DNA of 64,000 nt from Hoylesella timonensis 4401737 = DSM 22865 = JCM 15640 (lineage in GTDB: Bacteria > Bacteroidota > Bacteroidia > Bacteroidales > Bacteroidaceae). Location of the stretch: the NCBI RefSeq assembly GCF_000455445.1, contig NZ_HG417096.1:74598-138597 (forward strand). Direction: 5' to 3'. The notes below the pieces were generated by a model. The model worked only from the letters and a program-made list of their open reading frames with translations. It had not been told where the DNA came from and did not search any database. Position 1 is the first letter of the stretch. The number at the start of each line of letters is the position of its first letter. The position numbers were made by a program, and so were the translations under genes. This document shows positions 25,548-35,824 of this stretch, piece after piece.

Positions 25548-26355
25548 GATGAATGATGAATTAAAACAAGCTATGCGAATATTAGTAATGGGTGCAGGTA
25601 AGATGGGAAGTTTCTTCATTGACCTGCTAAGTTTCGACCACCAAGTAGCAGTATACGAAAAAGATGCCCAGCGTATGCGGTTTACTTACAATTGTCAGCG
25701 GTTTACTTCTTTAGCGGAGATTCGTGATTTTGAACCCGAATTGGTTATCAATGCCGTTACGGTGAAGTACACGATTGCTGCTTTCCAAGAGGTGATGCCG
25801 TATTTGCCAACAGGGTGTATCTTGAGTGATATTAGTTCGGTGAAGACAGGATTGAAAGCTTTTTATGACTCAACTCCCCATCCTTACGTGTCTACTCACC
25901 CTATGTTTGGTCCCACATTTGCCAATTTACACCAGCTAAGTCAAGAAAATGCAATTATTATTAGTGAGGGTGACTATATGGGCCGCATCTTCTTTAAGGA
26001 ACTATACCGTGGATTAGGATTAAATATCTACGAATACACCTTTGACGAACACGACCAAACGGTGGCTTATTCATTGAGCATTCCGTTTGTTAGCACCTTT
26101 GTCTTTGCTGCCGTGATGAAGCATCAAGATGCGCCAGGAACGACCTTTAAGCGACACATGCAAATAGCTCGTGGGGTGTTGAACGAAGATGATTACTTGT
26201 TACAAGAAATACTTTTCAACCCCTATACGCACGACCAAGTGTTGCAGATACGAGAGGAATTAAAAGAACTTTTGCAGGTGATTGATGACAAAGATGCCGA
26301 AGGTATGAAAAAATATCTTACTAAAATAAGGCAAAATATGAGAGAAGATTTGTAG
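25546..26355 (+). CDS. tyrA: Prephenate dehydrogenase
   Basis: The 269-residue product has an N-terminal Rossmann domain (RILVMGAGKMGSFF, GxGxxG) and a C-terminal helical dehydrogenase domain. The segments ISSVKTG, THPMFGPTF (catalytic His in the family) and HDQTVAYSLSIPF support TyrA. It makes 4-hydroxyphenylpyruvate from prephenate for tyrosine. Several in-frame ATGs are close together (25546, 25549 and 25573); the last would begin exactly at MRILVMGAG. There is no regulatory ACT domain, so control probably comes from the attenuator and the aroF fusion. Confidence 0.92.
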   Translation: MMNDELKQAMRILVMGAGKMGSFFIDLLSFDHQVAVYEKDAQRMRFTYNCQRFTSLAEIRDFEPELVINAVTVKYTIAAFQEVMPYLPTGCILSDISSVKTGLKAFYDSTPHPYVSTHPMFGPTFANLHQLSQENAIIISEGDYMGRIFFKELYRGLGLNIYEYTFDEHDQTVAYSLSIPFVSTFVFAAVMKHQDAPGTTFKRHMQIARGVLNEDDYLLQEILFNPYTHDQVLQIREELKELLQVIDDKDAEGMKKYLTKIRQNMREDL

Positions 26356-26399
26356 CTTTGCATCGCAAATTAACTTAAAAGCTTAAATATATTTATATC

Positions 26400-27290
26400 A
26401 TGTGGTTCTATCACGTTGTTGCTTTCCTAACGGTAGCGATATGGGGGTCTACTTTTATCTCCACCAAAGTATTGATACAAAGTGGCATTTCACCAGCAGA
26501 GGTGTACACATTGCGTTTCTTAATAGCCTATGTGCTGATGTTATTGTTTTTTCATAAGCATATTTTTGCTCGTACATGGAAAGATGAATTACTGATGGCA
26601 GGACTGGGATTGACAGGCGGAACGGTGTTCTTCCTGGCACAAAACGTGGCGTTGGGTTACTCAACAGCTATGAACGTGTCACTTATTGTGTGTTCGTGTC
26701 CGCTGTTCACCATGCTGCTTCATCGGATATGGTTCAGGAGCGAGCCGCTTGGTAAGTGGCAAATCATTGGCACAGCCTTTTCGTTTGTGGGAATGGCAGC
26801 CGTAGTTCTCAATGGTCAATTGGTGCTTAATCTTTCTCCACTCGGTGATTCGTTGGCTTTGTTAGCTTGTGTCAGCTGGGCAGTATATTCGTTATTGCTC
26901 AAAAAAGCCAATGAGAAATATCCAACCACCTTCATTACTCGTAAGGTATTTTTCTACGGTTTGCTCACCGTGTTGCCTTATTATGCTTTCGAACCTGGAT
27001 TTCCCAGTGTCGAGACATTGATGCAACCTAAGATATTGTACAATCTCTTGTTCCTTGGAGCAATTGCTTCTATGCTCTGTTTCTGGTTGTGGACGTGGGT
27101 GATGTTGCGCTTAGGAGCATTGCAGGCTACTAATTATGTGTATGTGAACCCTGTCACTACAATTATCTTTGCAGCATGGATATTACACGAGGAGATAACT
27201 GTTTATTTTGTTGTGGGAACGGCATTGATATTAACGGGTTTGTATCTAAGTAGTCGAAAGCAGCCTTTACGTTTCGGAAAATCCATATAA
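26400..27290 (+). CDS. EamA-family (DMT) transporter
   Basis: The 296-residue product has ten hydrophobic segments in two five-helix repeats (FLTVAIWGSTFISTKVLIQSG... and ALLACVSWAVYSLLLKKANEKY...), the drug/metabolite transporter pattern. Some members export amino acids or metabolites; its position 44 bp after tyrA allows co-transcription and a role in export of aromatic compounds, but that is only an inference. An endonuclease-family gene follows 10 bp downstream. Confidence 0.88.
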   Translation: MWFYHVVAFLTVAIWGSTFISTKVLIQSGISPAEVYTLRFLIAYVLMLLFFHKHIFARTWKDELLMAGLGLTGGTVFFLAQNVALGYSTAMNVSLIVCSCPLFTMLLHRIWFRSEPLGKWQIIGTAFSFVGMAAVVLNGQLVLNLSPLGDSLALLACVSWAVYSLLLKKANEKYPTTFITRKVFFYGLLTVLPYYAFEPGFPSVETLMQPKILYNLLFLGAIASMLCFWLWTWVMLRLGALQATNYVYVNPVTTIIFAAWILHEEITVYFVVGTALILTGLYLSSRKQPLRFGKSI

Positions 27291-27300
27291 TGGAGTTGCG

Positions 27301-28251
27301 ATGACGTATGTGCTGAGCCTGTTGTTAGGAATATTCACAGTGGTGGAACTGAACTGTGAAAACCTTTTCGATTGTCAACACGACAGTCTGAAGCATGATG
27401 AACAGTTTCTGTCTACCTCTGATTATCATTGGACACCACATCGCTATTGGACTAAGGTAAACCGTATAGGACAAACCATTCTTTCTTGTGGCGAGTCTGC
27501 CAACGGGTGGTCGCTGCCCGATATGGTGGGCTTATGCGAGGTAGAGAACGATAGTTGCCTCGTTGCATTGACCCGTCGTTCGCTTTTACGTCATGCTCGG
27601 TATGAGTATGTGATGACACATTCGCCCGATGAGCGTGGCATTGATGTGGCATTGTTGTATAGTCCATTCTCGTTCCAATTGCTTGATTGGCATGCCATTC
27701 CTATTCATCCTGTTAAGGATATGCGCCCTACACGAGATGTATTGTATGCGAAGGGAAGGGTTGTGACGGGTGATACGTTGCACGTCTTCGTGGTACATGC
27801 ACCCAGTAGAATGGGAGGAGAAACCTTCACTCGAAGTCATCGACGAATTGTGGGCAATACCTTGTTGCAAACGATTGATTCCATACGGTCAGTATCTACC
27901 CATCCTCGCATCTTGGTGATGGGAGACTTCAACGATTATTCATCTGATGAAAATATCTTGAGGCTTGTCCAAAGTGGGCTTGTTGAAGTATCGGCAAATG
28001 CGAAAGGCACACACGGAGCAAAAGCAACTTATCGCTTTCGGGGCGAGTGGGGTAGTTTAGACCATATCTTTTTGGATAAATCTTCTGCGGCATTGGTACA
28101 AGAATGTTATGTTCACGATGCACCATTCTTGTTAGAGAAGGATGAAAAATACGGAGGAGTGAAGCCCCGTCGCAATTATCAAGGGCCTCGTTATCTCAAT
28201 GGGTTTAGTGATCATCTGCCCTTAGTGATGCGCATCAACTGGCAAAAGTAA
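27301..28251 (+). CDS. Endonuclease/exonuclease/phosphatase family protein
   Basis: The 316-residue product has the motifs of the EEP fold: ELNCENLFD (metal-binding Asn), GLCEVEND (metal-binding Glu), HAPSRMGG, MGDFNDY (Asp/Asn), SLDHIF and SDHLPLV (catalytic Asp-His). Family members cleave phosphodiesters or phosphomonoesters in DNA, lipids or proteins. A short hydrophobic N-terminus (MTYVLSLLLGIFTVV) may be a signal peptide, in which case the enzyme would be exported. The substrate is unknown. Confidence 0.85.
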   Translation: MTYVLSLLLGIFTVVELNCENLFDCQHDSLKHDEQFLSTSDYHWTPHRYWTKVNRIGQTILSCGESANGWSLPDMVGLCEVENDSCLVALTRRSLLRHARYEYVMTHSPDERGIDVALLYSPFSFQLLDWHAIPIHPVKDMRPTRDVLYAKGRVVTGDTLHVFVVHAPSRMGGETFTRSHRRIVGNTLLQTIDSIRSVSTHPRILVMGDFNDYSSDENILRLVQSGLVEVSANAKGTHGAKATYRFRGEWGSLDHIFLDKSSAALVQECYVHDAPFLLEKDEKYGGVKPRRNYQGPRYLNGFSDHLPLVMRINWQK

Positions 28252-28294
28252 AGGCTGTGGTGTATCTCTTTTGGCGTTTTTCTATTTTTATTCC

Positions 28295-28325
28295 CTTGTT
28301 GTATGAAAAAATAGTATTACTTTTG
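28295..28325 (+). promoter_or_regulatory. Promoter of ffh
   Basis: CTTG (28295-28298) and TACTTTTG (28318-28325) are spaced by 19 nt. The leader to the ffh ATG would be about 140 nt. Confidence 0.55.
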
Positions 28326-28469
28326 TAGCGTATAGTGGGAACAGATATCTGCGGTTTGTAGCGCTTGTTCCAAGAGAAAATAAATTCATCCTCTCCAACA
28401 GTCATACAAAATGGGTGCAGAATCGTGCATAGAAATGAAGAGGAATAACAGAAAACGATAAATAAAGCT

Positions 28470-29804
28470 ATGTTTGAGAATTTAAGTGAAAGATTAGAAC
28501 GATCATTCAAAATACTGAAAGGTGAGGGAAAAATCTCTGAGATTAATGTTGCAGAGACTTTGAAAGATGTCCGTAGGGCATTGTTGGATGCCGATGTGAA
28601 CTATAAGGTAGCAAAGAACTTTACCGATAAGGTGAAGGAAAAAGCCTTGGGTATGAATGTGCTTACGGCTGTGAAGCCTGGACAATTGATGGTCAAGATT
28701 GTGCACGATGAGTTGGCAGAGCTGATGGGCGGTGAAGCTGTAGGACTTCAGTTAGATAGCAAACCCGCCATTATCTTGATGTCTGGCTTGCAAGGTTCGG
28801 GTAAGACAACCTTCACAGGTAAGTTGGCGAACATGCTAAAGACTAAGCAAAAGAAGAACCCTCTGTTGGTTGCTTGCGACGTATATCGTCCTGCTGCCAT
28901 CGAACAGTTAAAGGTTGTTGGTGAACAAGTGGGTGTAGAAGTGTACAGCGAGCTTGATAATAAAGATGTTGTCGCTATTGCACATCAAGCCATTCAACAA
29001 GCCAAAGCCAAAGGCAACGATGTGATTATCGTTGATACAGCTGGTCGATTGGCTGTTGATGAGGAGATGATGAATGAAATCTCTCAACTCAAAAATGCCA
29101 TTCATCCTGATGAAACCTTGTTCGTTGTTGACTCAATGACAGGTCAGGATGCAGTGAATACTGCCAAAGAGTTTAATGACCGATTGGACTTTGACGGTGT
29201 TGTACTTACCAAGTTGGATGGCGATACGCGAGGTGGTGCAGCCCTCTCTATTCGTACAGTGGTTACCAAACCTATTAAGTTTGTAGGAACTGGTGAGAAA
29301 ATGGATGCCATTGACGTATTCCACCCATCGCGTATGGCAGACCGAATATTAGGCATGGGCGACATCGTTTCTTTGGTAGAGCGTGCTCAAGAGCAGTTTG
29401 ATGAAGAAGAAGCGAAACGCTTGCAGAAGAAAATACAAAAGAACAAGTTTGATTTCAACGACTTCCTTAAGCAGATAGAGCAAATCAAGAAGATGGGTAA
29501 CATCAAAGATTTGGCTGCCATGATACCGGGAGTCGGGAAAGCAATCAAAGATATTGATATTGATAACGATGCTTTCAAAGGCATTGAGGCTATCATCAAG
29601 AGTATGACTCCCAAGGAGAGAACGAATCCAGAAATACTCAACACTTCTCGCAGACAGCGCATTGCTAAGGGTAGTGGCACCAATGTTCAAGAGGTGAATC
29701 GATTGATAAAGCAGTTTGACCAGACGCGTAAAATGATGAAAATGGTGACTGGAAACAAAATGGCTGGTATGATGAATCGAATGAAGGGTATGCCTAAAAT
29801 GTGA
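28470..29804 (+). CDS. ffh: Signal recognition particle protein Ffh
   Basis: The 444-residue product binds SRP RNA and signal sequences and targets membrane proteins via FtsY. Seen: an N domain ([17 protein letters not shown]...), a G domain with the P-loop [15 protein letters not shown], the DVYRPAA, DTAGR and [10 protein letters not shown] motifs, and a C-terminal methionine-rich M domain ([14 protein letters not shown]...[24 protein letters not shown]). Length is typical. Confidence 0.97.
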   Translation: MFENLSERLERSFKILKGEGKISEINVAETLKDVRRALLDADVNYKVAKNFTDKVKEKALGMNVLTAVKPGQLMVKIVHDELAELMGGEAVGLQLDSKPAIILMSGLQGSGKTTFTGKLANMLKTKQKKNPLLVACDVYRPAAIEQLKVVGEQVGVEVYSELDNKDVVAIAHQAIQQAKAKGNDVIIVDTAGRLAVDEEMMNEISQLKNAIHPDETLFVVDSMTGQDAVNTAKEFNDRLDFDGVVLTKLDGDTRGGAALSIRTVVTKPIKFVGTGEKMDAIDVFHPSRMADRILGMGDIVSLVERAQEQFDEEEAKRLQKKIQKNKFDFNDFLKQIEQIKKMGNIKDLAAMIPGVGKAIKDIDIDNDAFKGIEAIIKSMTPKERTNPEILNTSRRQRIAKGSGTNVQEVNRLIKQFDQTRKMMKMVTGNKMAGMMNRMKGMPKM

Positions 29805-29836
29805 TCATAACAAAGAACGAAATAAATAGTAAAACG

Positions 29837-30715
29837 ATGCAAAAGATTGACGGAAAAGCAACAGCTGCTGCTATCAAGGCAAAGATAGCTGAAGAAGTAA
29901 AACAATTGGTTGCCAAAGGTGGCAAGAGACCACATTTGGTGGCAGTTTTGGTAGGTCATGATGGAGGTAGTGAGACATACGTAAGGAATAAGGTGTTGGC
30001 TTGTGAAGAATGTGGTTTTGAGTCTACCCTTATCCGTTATGAGGAGAATGTCACAGAAGAAGAATTGTTGAAGTGTGTAGACAAGCTCAATCATGATGAT
30101 AATGTGGATGGCTTTATTGTGCAATTGCCTCTGCCAGCGCATATCGATGAAGAGAAAATCATCATGGCTGTGGACTATAAGAAAGACGTAGACGGGTTTC
30201 ATCCCATTAATGTAGGCCGAATGTCCATAGGGCTTCCTTGTTTTATCTCAGCCACTCCGTTAGGCATCATGACCTTATTACAACATTACGACATTGATAC
30301 AAACGGGAAAAAATGTGTGATTCTTGGACGAAGCAACATCGTGGGTAAGCCTATGGCACAGTTGATGATGCAAAAAGAGCATGGCAATGCGACCGTCACG
30401 GTATGTCACAGCCAGTCTGTTAATGTCAAGAAAGAGTGTAGTGAGGCTGATATCGTTATTGCAGCAGTAGGCATTCCAAACTTTGTGACAGCCGACATGG
30501 TTAAAGAAGGTGCTGTGGTGATTGATGTAGGCACCACACGCGTGCCCGATAGTACACGCAAAAGTGGCTTCCGACTCAATGGAGATGTAAAGTTTGATGA
30601 GGTGGCTCCTAAATGTAGTTATATCACCCCGGTGCCTGGTGGCGTAGGTCCAATGACCATTTGTTCGTTGATGACGAATACCTTGGCAGCTGGAAAGAAA
30701 GAATATTACCGATAA
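29837..30715 (+). CDS. folD: Methylene-THF dehydrogenase/cyclohydrolase
   Basis: The 292-residue product carries out two steps of one-carbon metabolism. The [13 protein letters not shown] segment (substrate tyrosine and lysine), [10 protein letters not shown], the Rossmann motif [14 protein letters not shown] and the end [19 protein letters not shown] identify FolD. The ATG at 29837 places the first helix normally. It follows ffh by 32 bp and probably shares its transcript; a strong hairpin terminator comes after it. Confidence 0.97.
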   Translation: MQKIDGKATAAAIKAKIAEEVKQLVAKGGKRPHLVAVLVGHDGGSETYVRNKVLACEECGFESTLIRYEENVTEEELLKCVDKLNHDDNVDGFIVQLPLPAHIDEEKIIMAVDYKKDVDGFHPINVGRMSIGLPCFISATPLGIMTLLQHYDIDTNGKKCVILGRSNIVGKPMAQLMMQKEHGNATVTVCHSQSVNVKKECSEADIVIAAVGIPNFVTADMVKEGAVVIDVGTTRVPDSTRKSGFRLNGDVKFDEVAPKCSYITPVPGGVGPMTICSLMTNTLAAGKKEYYR

Positions 30716-30754
30716 TCGTTGCTCTTGCTTAGTCTTATTAAGCGGAGACTATCC

Positions 30755-30826
30755 ATTGGCTTTGTCAGATTTTGAGTTTGTTTTATATGACTGTAAGCTC
30801 AAAATATGACAAAGCCAATTCTTTTT
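30755..30826 (+). terminator. Long hairpin terminator after folD
   Basis: Arms of 22 bp with a single mismatch (30755-30776 with 30798-30819; core ATTGGCTTTGTCA/TGACAAAGCCAAT) surround a 21-nt loop and are followed by TCTTTTTG. Confidence 0.85.
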
Positions 30827-31008
30827 GAACTAACTAAAAAACAAAGAATAAAAGAACTTAAAATAGGGCTTGATTTCTGAATGTATGTCAATTTAACCCC
30901 TTGAAATGTAAAATATTTTTGCGATTGTTCGTTTTTTTACGTTTTTTTTCTTTACTTTGTAAATAGTATAATCAAGATATACACATTATTTACTTTAATT
31001 ATTAAAAG

Positions 31009-32157
31009 ATGAAAAGATTAGGATTACTTTTAACAGCAGCTTTCATGGCAGCATCTGTTTCAGCACAGACCGTGACAGAAAGCAAATCGTATGACAATGT
31101 TTACATTGGCATTAATGGTGGCGTAGCAACAAAATCGACTGGTCATAGTTGGATGGATAATCTTAACCCCAATGCGGGTCTCCGTTTAGGTCGTTATTTC
31201 ACACCTGTATTTGGATTGACAGCAGAGAGCAATGCTTACTTCTCAAATAAGCCCTACGAATCTACTGGCACAGCTGTCAGAGCATTAAATACCAGTTTGT
31301 TGGGTACAGTCAACCTCAGCAATTGGTTTGGTGGTTATCCTGGAGAGCCACGTGGATTTGAGGTTGTAGGTCTCTTCGGTTATGGATGGGGACACCTCTT
31401 TGGTAATACAGAGGCATACCACCAAATGAACCACGATAACTTAACTTCGAAAGCAGCTATCGACTTTGTTTTCAATTTGGGTTCAAACAAGGCTTGGCAG
31501 TTCTATGTAGAGCCAGCAATTGTATGGGCTCTCAATGGAGATGGTACACAACCTATTGAGTATAACTTGAATAAATCATTCACACAGCTTAACTGTGGTT
31601 TTGTTTATAAGTTCCCTAACTCTAACGGAACCAATAACTTTACCATTGCCAAACTGCGCGACCAGTCTGAAATTGACGGTCTTAATGCCCAAATCAACAG
31701 CTTGCGTAACGACTTGAGTGGTAAGAATGCACAGCTCACCGACAAAGATCGTCAGATTTCTGACTTGCAAAAAGCACTTGATGACTGCAACAAACGCAAG
31801 GCTTATGTAAAGCCAGCTACTGCCACTAACCTGCAACCAACGGTTCTCTTCCGTGTTGGCCAGAGCGTTGTAGACCGTTCTCAGATGCCAAATGTAGAGA
31901 TGATTGCCAACTACATGAAGAATCATAAGGATGCCAAGATAACCATCAAGGGTTATGCTTCACCAGAAGGTCCTGCGGAGCTGAACCAACGTCTGTCAGA
32001 GAATCGTGCTAAGAATGTCAAGAACTTGCTCGTAGACAAGTATAAGATTGCTCCTAACCGCTTGACAGTCGTTGGTATGGGTGTGACAGATAAGCTGTTC
32101 AAGGAATATGACTTCAACCGTGTGGCTACATTCAACGATGACACCAATGTAGAATAA
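31009..32157 (+). CDS. OmpA-family outer-membrane protein
   Basis: The 382-residue product has a signal peptide (MKRLGLLLTAAFMAASVSAQ), an eight-stranded-barrel-like N-terminal domain (residues about 20-210), a coiled coil (residues about 220-262, LNAQINSLRNDLSGKNAQLTDK-like heptads) and a C-terminal OmpA peptidoglycan-binding domain (IANYMKNHKDAKITIKGYASPEGPAELNQRLSENRAKNVKNLL). It links the outer membrane to peptidoglycan. This barrel-coil-OmpA layout is typical of major Bacteroidales porins. A TTACTTTG-like box lies just upstream at about 30952, and a strong terminator follows, so it is likely monocistronic and highly expressed. Confidence 0.92.
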   Translation: MKRLGLLLTAAFMAASVSAQTVTESKSYDNVYIGINGGVATKSTGHSWMDNLNPNAGLRLGRYFTPVFGLTAESNAYFSNKPYESTGTAVRALNTSLLGTVNLSNWFGGYPGEPRGFEVVGLFGYGWGHLFGNTEAYHQMNHDNLTSKAAIDFVFNLGSNKAWQFYVEPAIVWALNGDGTQPIEYNLNKSFTQLNCGFVYKFPNSNGTNNFTIAKLRDQSEIDGLNAQINSLRNDLSGKNAQLTDKDRQISDLQKALDDCNKRKAYVKPATATNLQPTVLFRVGQSVVDRSQMPNVEMIANYMKNHKDAKITIKGYASPEGPAELNQRLSENRAKNVKNLLVDKYKIAPNRLTVVGMGVTDKLFKEYDFNRVATFNDDTNVE

Positions 32158-32181
32158 TATTTGCATTCATTTTATAGTACA

Positions 32182-32216
32182 AATCCCGATGCTCTCTGTG
32201 AGTATCGGGATTTTTT
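32182..32216 (+). terminator. Terminator after the OmpA gene
   Basis: A 13-bp stem with one G-U pair (AATCCCGATGCTC with GAGTATCGGGATT), loop TCTGT, is followed by a run of T. Confidence 0.92.
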
Positions 32217-32230
32217 AGGTCTTTACCGTG

Positions 32231-32260
32231 CTTGCGAGTCCCGAATTCTTCTTATCTTTG
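32231..32260 (+). promoter_or_regulatory. Promoter of the thioesterase gene
   Basis: CTTG (32231-32234) and TATCTTTG (32253-32260) are 18 nt apart. A start of transcription near 32267 rules out translation from in-frame codons upstream of it and supports the ATG at 32322. Confidence 0.55.
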
Positions 32261-32321
32261 TGCTGTCTACCAACTTTTGGAGGGCAAAGACGTATATCCA
32301 CAACCCATTAACATCCTACAT

Positions 32322-33110
32322 ATGAACCATCTTGATACTGTTGGTCGTTACACCTTCTTAGCCGAACCTTTTCATTGCGATTTCTCTGGTCGATTATTCC
32401 TTTCGCATTTAGGCAATCACCTGCTCAATGCAGCCGACTTTCATGCCCACGAACGAGGTTTCGGCATGACAGTTTTGCAGCCCATGCACAAAACTTGGGT
32501 GCTGTCGCGCTTCGCCATTGAGATGAAGGAAATACCTTTGGCATACGACAAGTTTGAGGTGGAAACGTGGATAGAGCAGACGATGAAGTGGTTTACCTAT
32601 CGTAATTTTTCCGTTCTTGGCAAAGGTGGAAAGGTGTATGGATATGGCCGAAGCGTCTGGGCGTTAATTGATACCGACACGCGACAGCCTACTGACATTC
32701 TTGCCTTTGATGACGGACGGGTCAAGCGGTGTACAGATGCCAAATATCTGTGTCCCATTGATGCTGTTTCGAGAGTCAAAATGACCGACAATATTCAACG
32801 ATGGCATACTCTCGTTACAACATATAGCGATGTGGACATGAATGGACACATCAACAGTGTAAAGTACATCGAGCATTTGTTAAATCTTTGGCCGATGACC
32901 TTTCATGCCACGCACCCCATCAAGCGCATTGATGTGGCGTACGTCGCTGAAGCCTATGGAGGCGATACTTTACATTTCGATGTCGAGACGTTGGGCGAGC
33001 TCACCTATGCGGTGCGCATTATAAGGCAAGCAAAGGAGCAGTCTGCGGAGCAGGAGGTGTGCCGATGCAAGGTGCAATTTGCCGAGACACTCCGTCCGAA
33101 GAAGCTGTAG
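32322..33110 (+). CDS. Acyl-ACP thioesterase
   Basis: The 262-residue product has a double hot-dog fold typical of FatA/FatB-like acyl-ACP thioesterases: an N-terminal half with GRLFLSHLGNHLLNAADFHAHERGFG and WVLSRFAIEM, and a C-terminal half with YSDVDMNGHINSVKYIEHLL, which holds the catalytic Asn/His (NGHxN). These enzymes release fatty acids from ACP and set chain length. From memory, Bacteroidales commonly encode one. It stands alone between the OmpA gene and the B12 locus. Confidence 0.9.
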   Translation: MNHLDTVGRYTFLAEPFHCDFSGRLFLSHLGNHLLNAADFHAHERGFGMTVLQPMHKTWVLSRFAIEMKEIPLAYDKFEVETWIEQTMKWFTYRNFSVLGKGGKVYGYGRSVWALIDTDTRQPTDILAFDDGRVKRCTDAKYLCPIDAVSRVKMTDNIQRWHTLVTTYSDVDMNGHINSVKYIEHLLNLWPMTFHATHPIKRIDVAYVAEAYGGDTLHFDVETLGELTYAVRIIRQAKEQSAEQEVCRCKVQFAETLRPKKL

Positions 33111-33572
33111 TTGAGGACTTATTTTTTCAGAATAATTTTTACAAATGGCTCTCCATATTTCGCATATTTCTGAACAGAGTCTCACTTGTTGCAAAATATC
33201 GTAGTATTTTGAAAGTTTGTTAAGTAGCAGTCAATAAATGAGTTACAAGGATATATCGTTGAGAAAGCCCTGAAAACTCATTGTTTTTGTGCCTTATCAC
33301 AGCCTTTTAGCCCATTTGTTACATGCACTTTGTGCCTCTATTTGCATGTTATAGCACCATTAACTCATGTATATAGCCAGTCAAAGTCATGTTTCCAAGG
33401 TAAAAAAGCGATATTTTACGATTTTTTATCCCCATATTTTTTCTAAAACAGCACATTCAGAAGTGTTAAATTTTGGCACTTTTTCTTGACATTTCTCCAA
33501 GCACATAAAGGCATCTTCCGTTGCTCACCAACGATTGTCGTATTGTTTATCTTGCAACTTTCAGTGTAGATA
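33111..33572. other. Intergenic stretch, no supported gene
   Basis: No open frame with a recognisable domain, tRNA or strong hairpin was found between the thioesterase gene and the riboswitch. The possible promoter of the B12 operon is TTCG (33573-33576) with TATATTTG (33597-33604), 20 nt apart. Confidence 0.4.
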
Positions 33573-33610
33573 TTCGGTCTCTTGCGTAAAAAACCGTATA
33601 TTTGCAGTAG

Positions 33611-33785
33611 CAATTGGTTCTGAATGAATCAGATGAAAAGGGAATCGGGTGCAAATCCCGAATAGTCCCGCTGCTGTGAGCAGTCGTTTTTGGACATCAC
33701 ATCGTGTTGCCACTGACAATTTTTCGGGAAGGCAAGTGTATGTCTGGCTGCGAGTCAGAAGACCTGCCGTTGCTATTCATCGCTA
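33611..33785 (+). promoter_or_regulatory. Cobalamin riboswitch
   Basis: The conserved core elements of the cobalamin aptamer are visible in order: GGGAATCGGGTGCAAATCCCG, AGTCCCGCTGCTGTGA, the B12 box TTGCCACTGA (33708-33717), GGGAAGGCAAG and GAGTCAGAAGACCTGCC. Binding of adenosylcobalamin normally shuts off downstream expression. The downstream genes encode B12 uptake proteins, which fits. The start codon of the receptor gene lies about 50 nt after the aptamer, so translational control is possible. Confidence 0.93.
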
Positions 33786-33834
33786 TTGTGTTTCGCGGAA
33801 AGCCAATAGTACACTGTTGATATAGTTAGATTTC

Positions 33835-35814
33835 ATGCCAAGAGTAGTTATCATACTGCTTTGTTCAGTTGCGTTTTTGCGTGCCAATGCCCAAACCGAT
33901 TCGTTGACGCATCGGGTGCATACGTTGGATACGGTCATTGTGTCCGAGGGGCGACTCATGCGAAGTTTGCAAAGCACATCGCCCGAACACGTATTGCAGC
34001 ACAGCGATTTGCAGCGCATGGGGGTATCCACGATGGCGGATGCCTTGCACCGTATACCGGGAATTACCTTGCGTGATTACGGTGGAGCGGGTGGCATGAA
34101 GACTGTGTCGGTGCGTGGTTTTGGCACACAGCACACGGGGGTGAGCTACGATGGCGTGATGCTCAGCAACATGCAGACAGGCGATATCGACCTTTCTCGC
34201 TATTCGTTGGCACACGTGTCGCAAATCATGCTCACCATAGGCGACAATGCGGACATCTTCATCCCTGCTCGACAAGCCACCACGCCTGCCGTGCTGTCCA
34301 TAGAAACCATGGGTGGTAGTCGTGCCGACCGTCGTCCGCATTTCGATGCACAGCTTGGGGTAGGGTCGTTTGGCTATCTCCATCCGTCGCTTCGCTACGA
34401 GCAAAACGTGTCGCAACCTTTTCGCTTTTCGGTCATTGCCGATTATGTTTCTGCCAACAACAATTATCCTTATACCTTGCGCAATGGCACGTTGAAAACA
34501 CGACAGACACGCAACAACAGCAAGATGCAGGGTGGACATGCCGAAGGGAATATGGCTTGGATGCCACAAGCTAACCAACTGCTCAAGGTCAAGGCTTACT
34601 ACTATGACAACCACCAGCAGCTGCCCGGTGTGGTGCGCTATTACGCCAACGAGAGTAGCGAGCAGCTCGACACCCGCAACTACTTTGTGCAAGCACTGTA
34701 TCTGTGGCAGGTCAACCGCTTTTTTAGGATGAAATGGCTGGGCAAGTGGGATGAGTCCAATACCTCGTATCGAGAGAGTAGAGCGCATAGTGGTCCCATG
34801 GATGCCGACTATCATCAAGATGAAGCCTACACATCGCTTTGCTTGTTGTTCAGTCCTGACAAGCATTGGGCATTGAGTTATGCCGCTGATTATGCCTTTC
34901 ACCAGCTGCATAGCAGTTTGACGACCGACATACAGCCCTATCGACACAGTGTGTGGCAAAGTTTAACCGCAAAATATCAGCTACAAAGACTGACAGCGCA
35001 AGCTCGGCTGTTAGGCTCGTTATATCAGAATGGTGCACATGCTGGAACGGCTGCCGACAACCAAAAGCGACTCAGTCCATCGTTGTCATTGTCATGGGCA
35101 CCATTTCCTCATCAACCTTTGTATGTGAGGGCATCGTATAAAAACATCTTCCGAATGCCTACCTTCAATGAGAATTATTTCTTCAGATATGGCAGCAAAG
35201 ACCTCAAACCCGAGCAGACCGATCAGTTGAATGTGGGAGTTACCGTTGACAAGTCGTTGTCCCATGTGCAGTTCTGGGCAACTTTGGACGGCTATCTGAA
35301 CCATGTGACCGACAAAATAGTGGCAGTGCCTTACAATCTGTTTGTGTGGCGAACGGTCAATGTGGGTAAGGTGCGCATTGTGGGTATCGATGCCATGCTG
35401 CGAACCACATGGCGTGCCAATGCCCAGCACACCTTGATGTTGATAGCAAACTACAGCTATCAGCGAGCCGCCAATCGCACCTTGGCATCGTCACCTTATT
35501 ATAATTATCAGATAGCCTATGTGCCTCTTCACGCTGGCGGTTGTTCGCTCAATGCGCAAAATCGCTGGCTCAACCTTACGTTGCAATGGGTGGGAGTAGG
35601 TGGAAAATGGCTCAACAACCAACATCATGACGGGTCGTACCTGAAAGGATATCAAGAATGGAGCTTGACGGCATACCGCACGTTTCGGGTGTGCGAGCAA
35701 CCATTGCAGTTGCGAGCCGATATCAAGAATATTTTTAATCAGCAATATCAGATAGTGGCAGGCTATCCCATGCCTGGCATCCATGCAGAAATAACAATGA
35801 ATTATAAATTTTAA
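33835..35814 (+). CDS. btuB: TonB-dependent corrinoid receptor, BtuB-like
   Basis: The 659-residue product has a signal peptide (MPRVVIILLCSVAFLRANAQ), a plug domain (LQRMGVSTMADALHRIPGITLRDYGGAGGMKTVSVRGFGTQHTGVSYDGVMLSN) and a barrel ending in ITMNYKF, with a terminal Phe as in many outer-membrane proteins. The upstream cobalamin riboswitch and the BtuG-like gene 10 bp downstream identify the substrate as vitamin B12 or related corrinoids. The TonB box cannot be pinned down by eye. No BtuFCD inner-membrane system is nearby. Confidence 0.9.
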   Translation: MPRVVIILLCSVAFLRANAQTDSLTHRVHTLDTVIVSEGRLMRSLQSTSPEHVLQHSDLQRMGVSTMADALHRIPGITLRDYGGAGGMKTVSVRGFGTQHTGVSYDGVMLSNMQTGDIDLSRYSLAHVSQIMLTIGDNADIFIPARQATTPAVLSIETMGGSRADRRPHFDAQLGVGSFGYLHPSLRYEQNVSQPFRFSVIADYVSANNNYPYTLRNGTLKTRQTRNNSKMQGGHAEGNMAWMPQANQLLKVKAYYYDNHQQLPGVVRYYANESSEQLDTRNYFVQALYLWQVNRFFRMKWLGKWDESNTSYRESRAHSGPMDADYHQDEAYTSLCLLFSPDKHWALSYAADYAFHQLHSSLTTDIQPYRHSVWQSLTAKYQLQRLTAQARLLGSLYQNGAHAGTAADNQKRLSPSLSLSWAPFPHQPLYVRASYKNIFRMPTFNENYFFRYGSKDLKPEQTDQLNVGVTVDKSLSHVQFWATLDGYLNHVTDKIVAVPYNLFVWRTVNVGKVRIVGIDAMLRTTWRANAQHTLMLIANYSYQRAANRTLASSPYYNYQIAYVPLHAGGCSLNAQNRWLNLTLQWVGVGGKWLNNQHHDGSYLKGYQEWSLTAYRTFRVCEQPLQLRADIKNIFNQQYQIVAGYPMPGIHAEITMNYKF

Positions 35815-35824
35815 TCACTCAAAA

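Noticed and set aside
33865..34959. A 364-codon minus-strand frame opposite the BtuB-like gene.
   Set aside because: It lies wholly inside the receptor gene in the opposite direction and has no domain or promoter; the receptor features (plug, signal peptide, riboswitch) decide for the plus strand.
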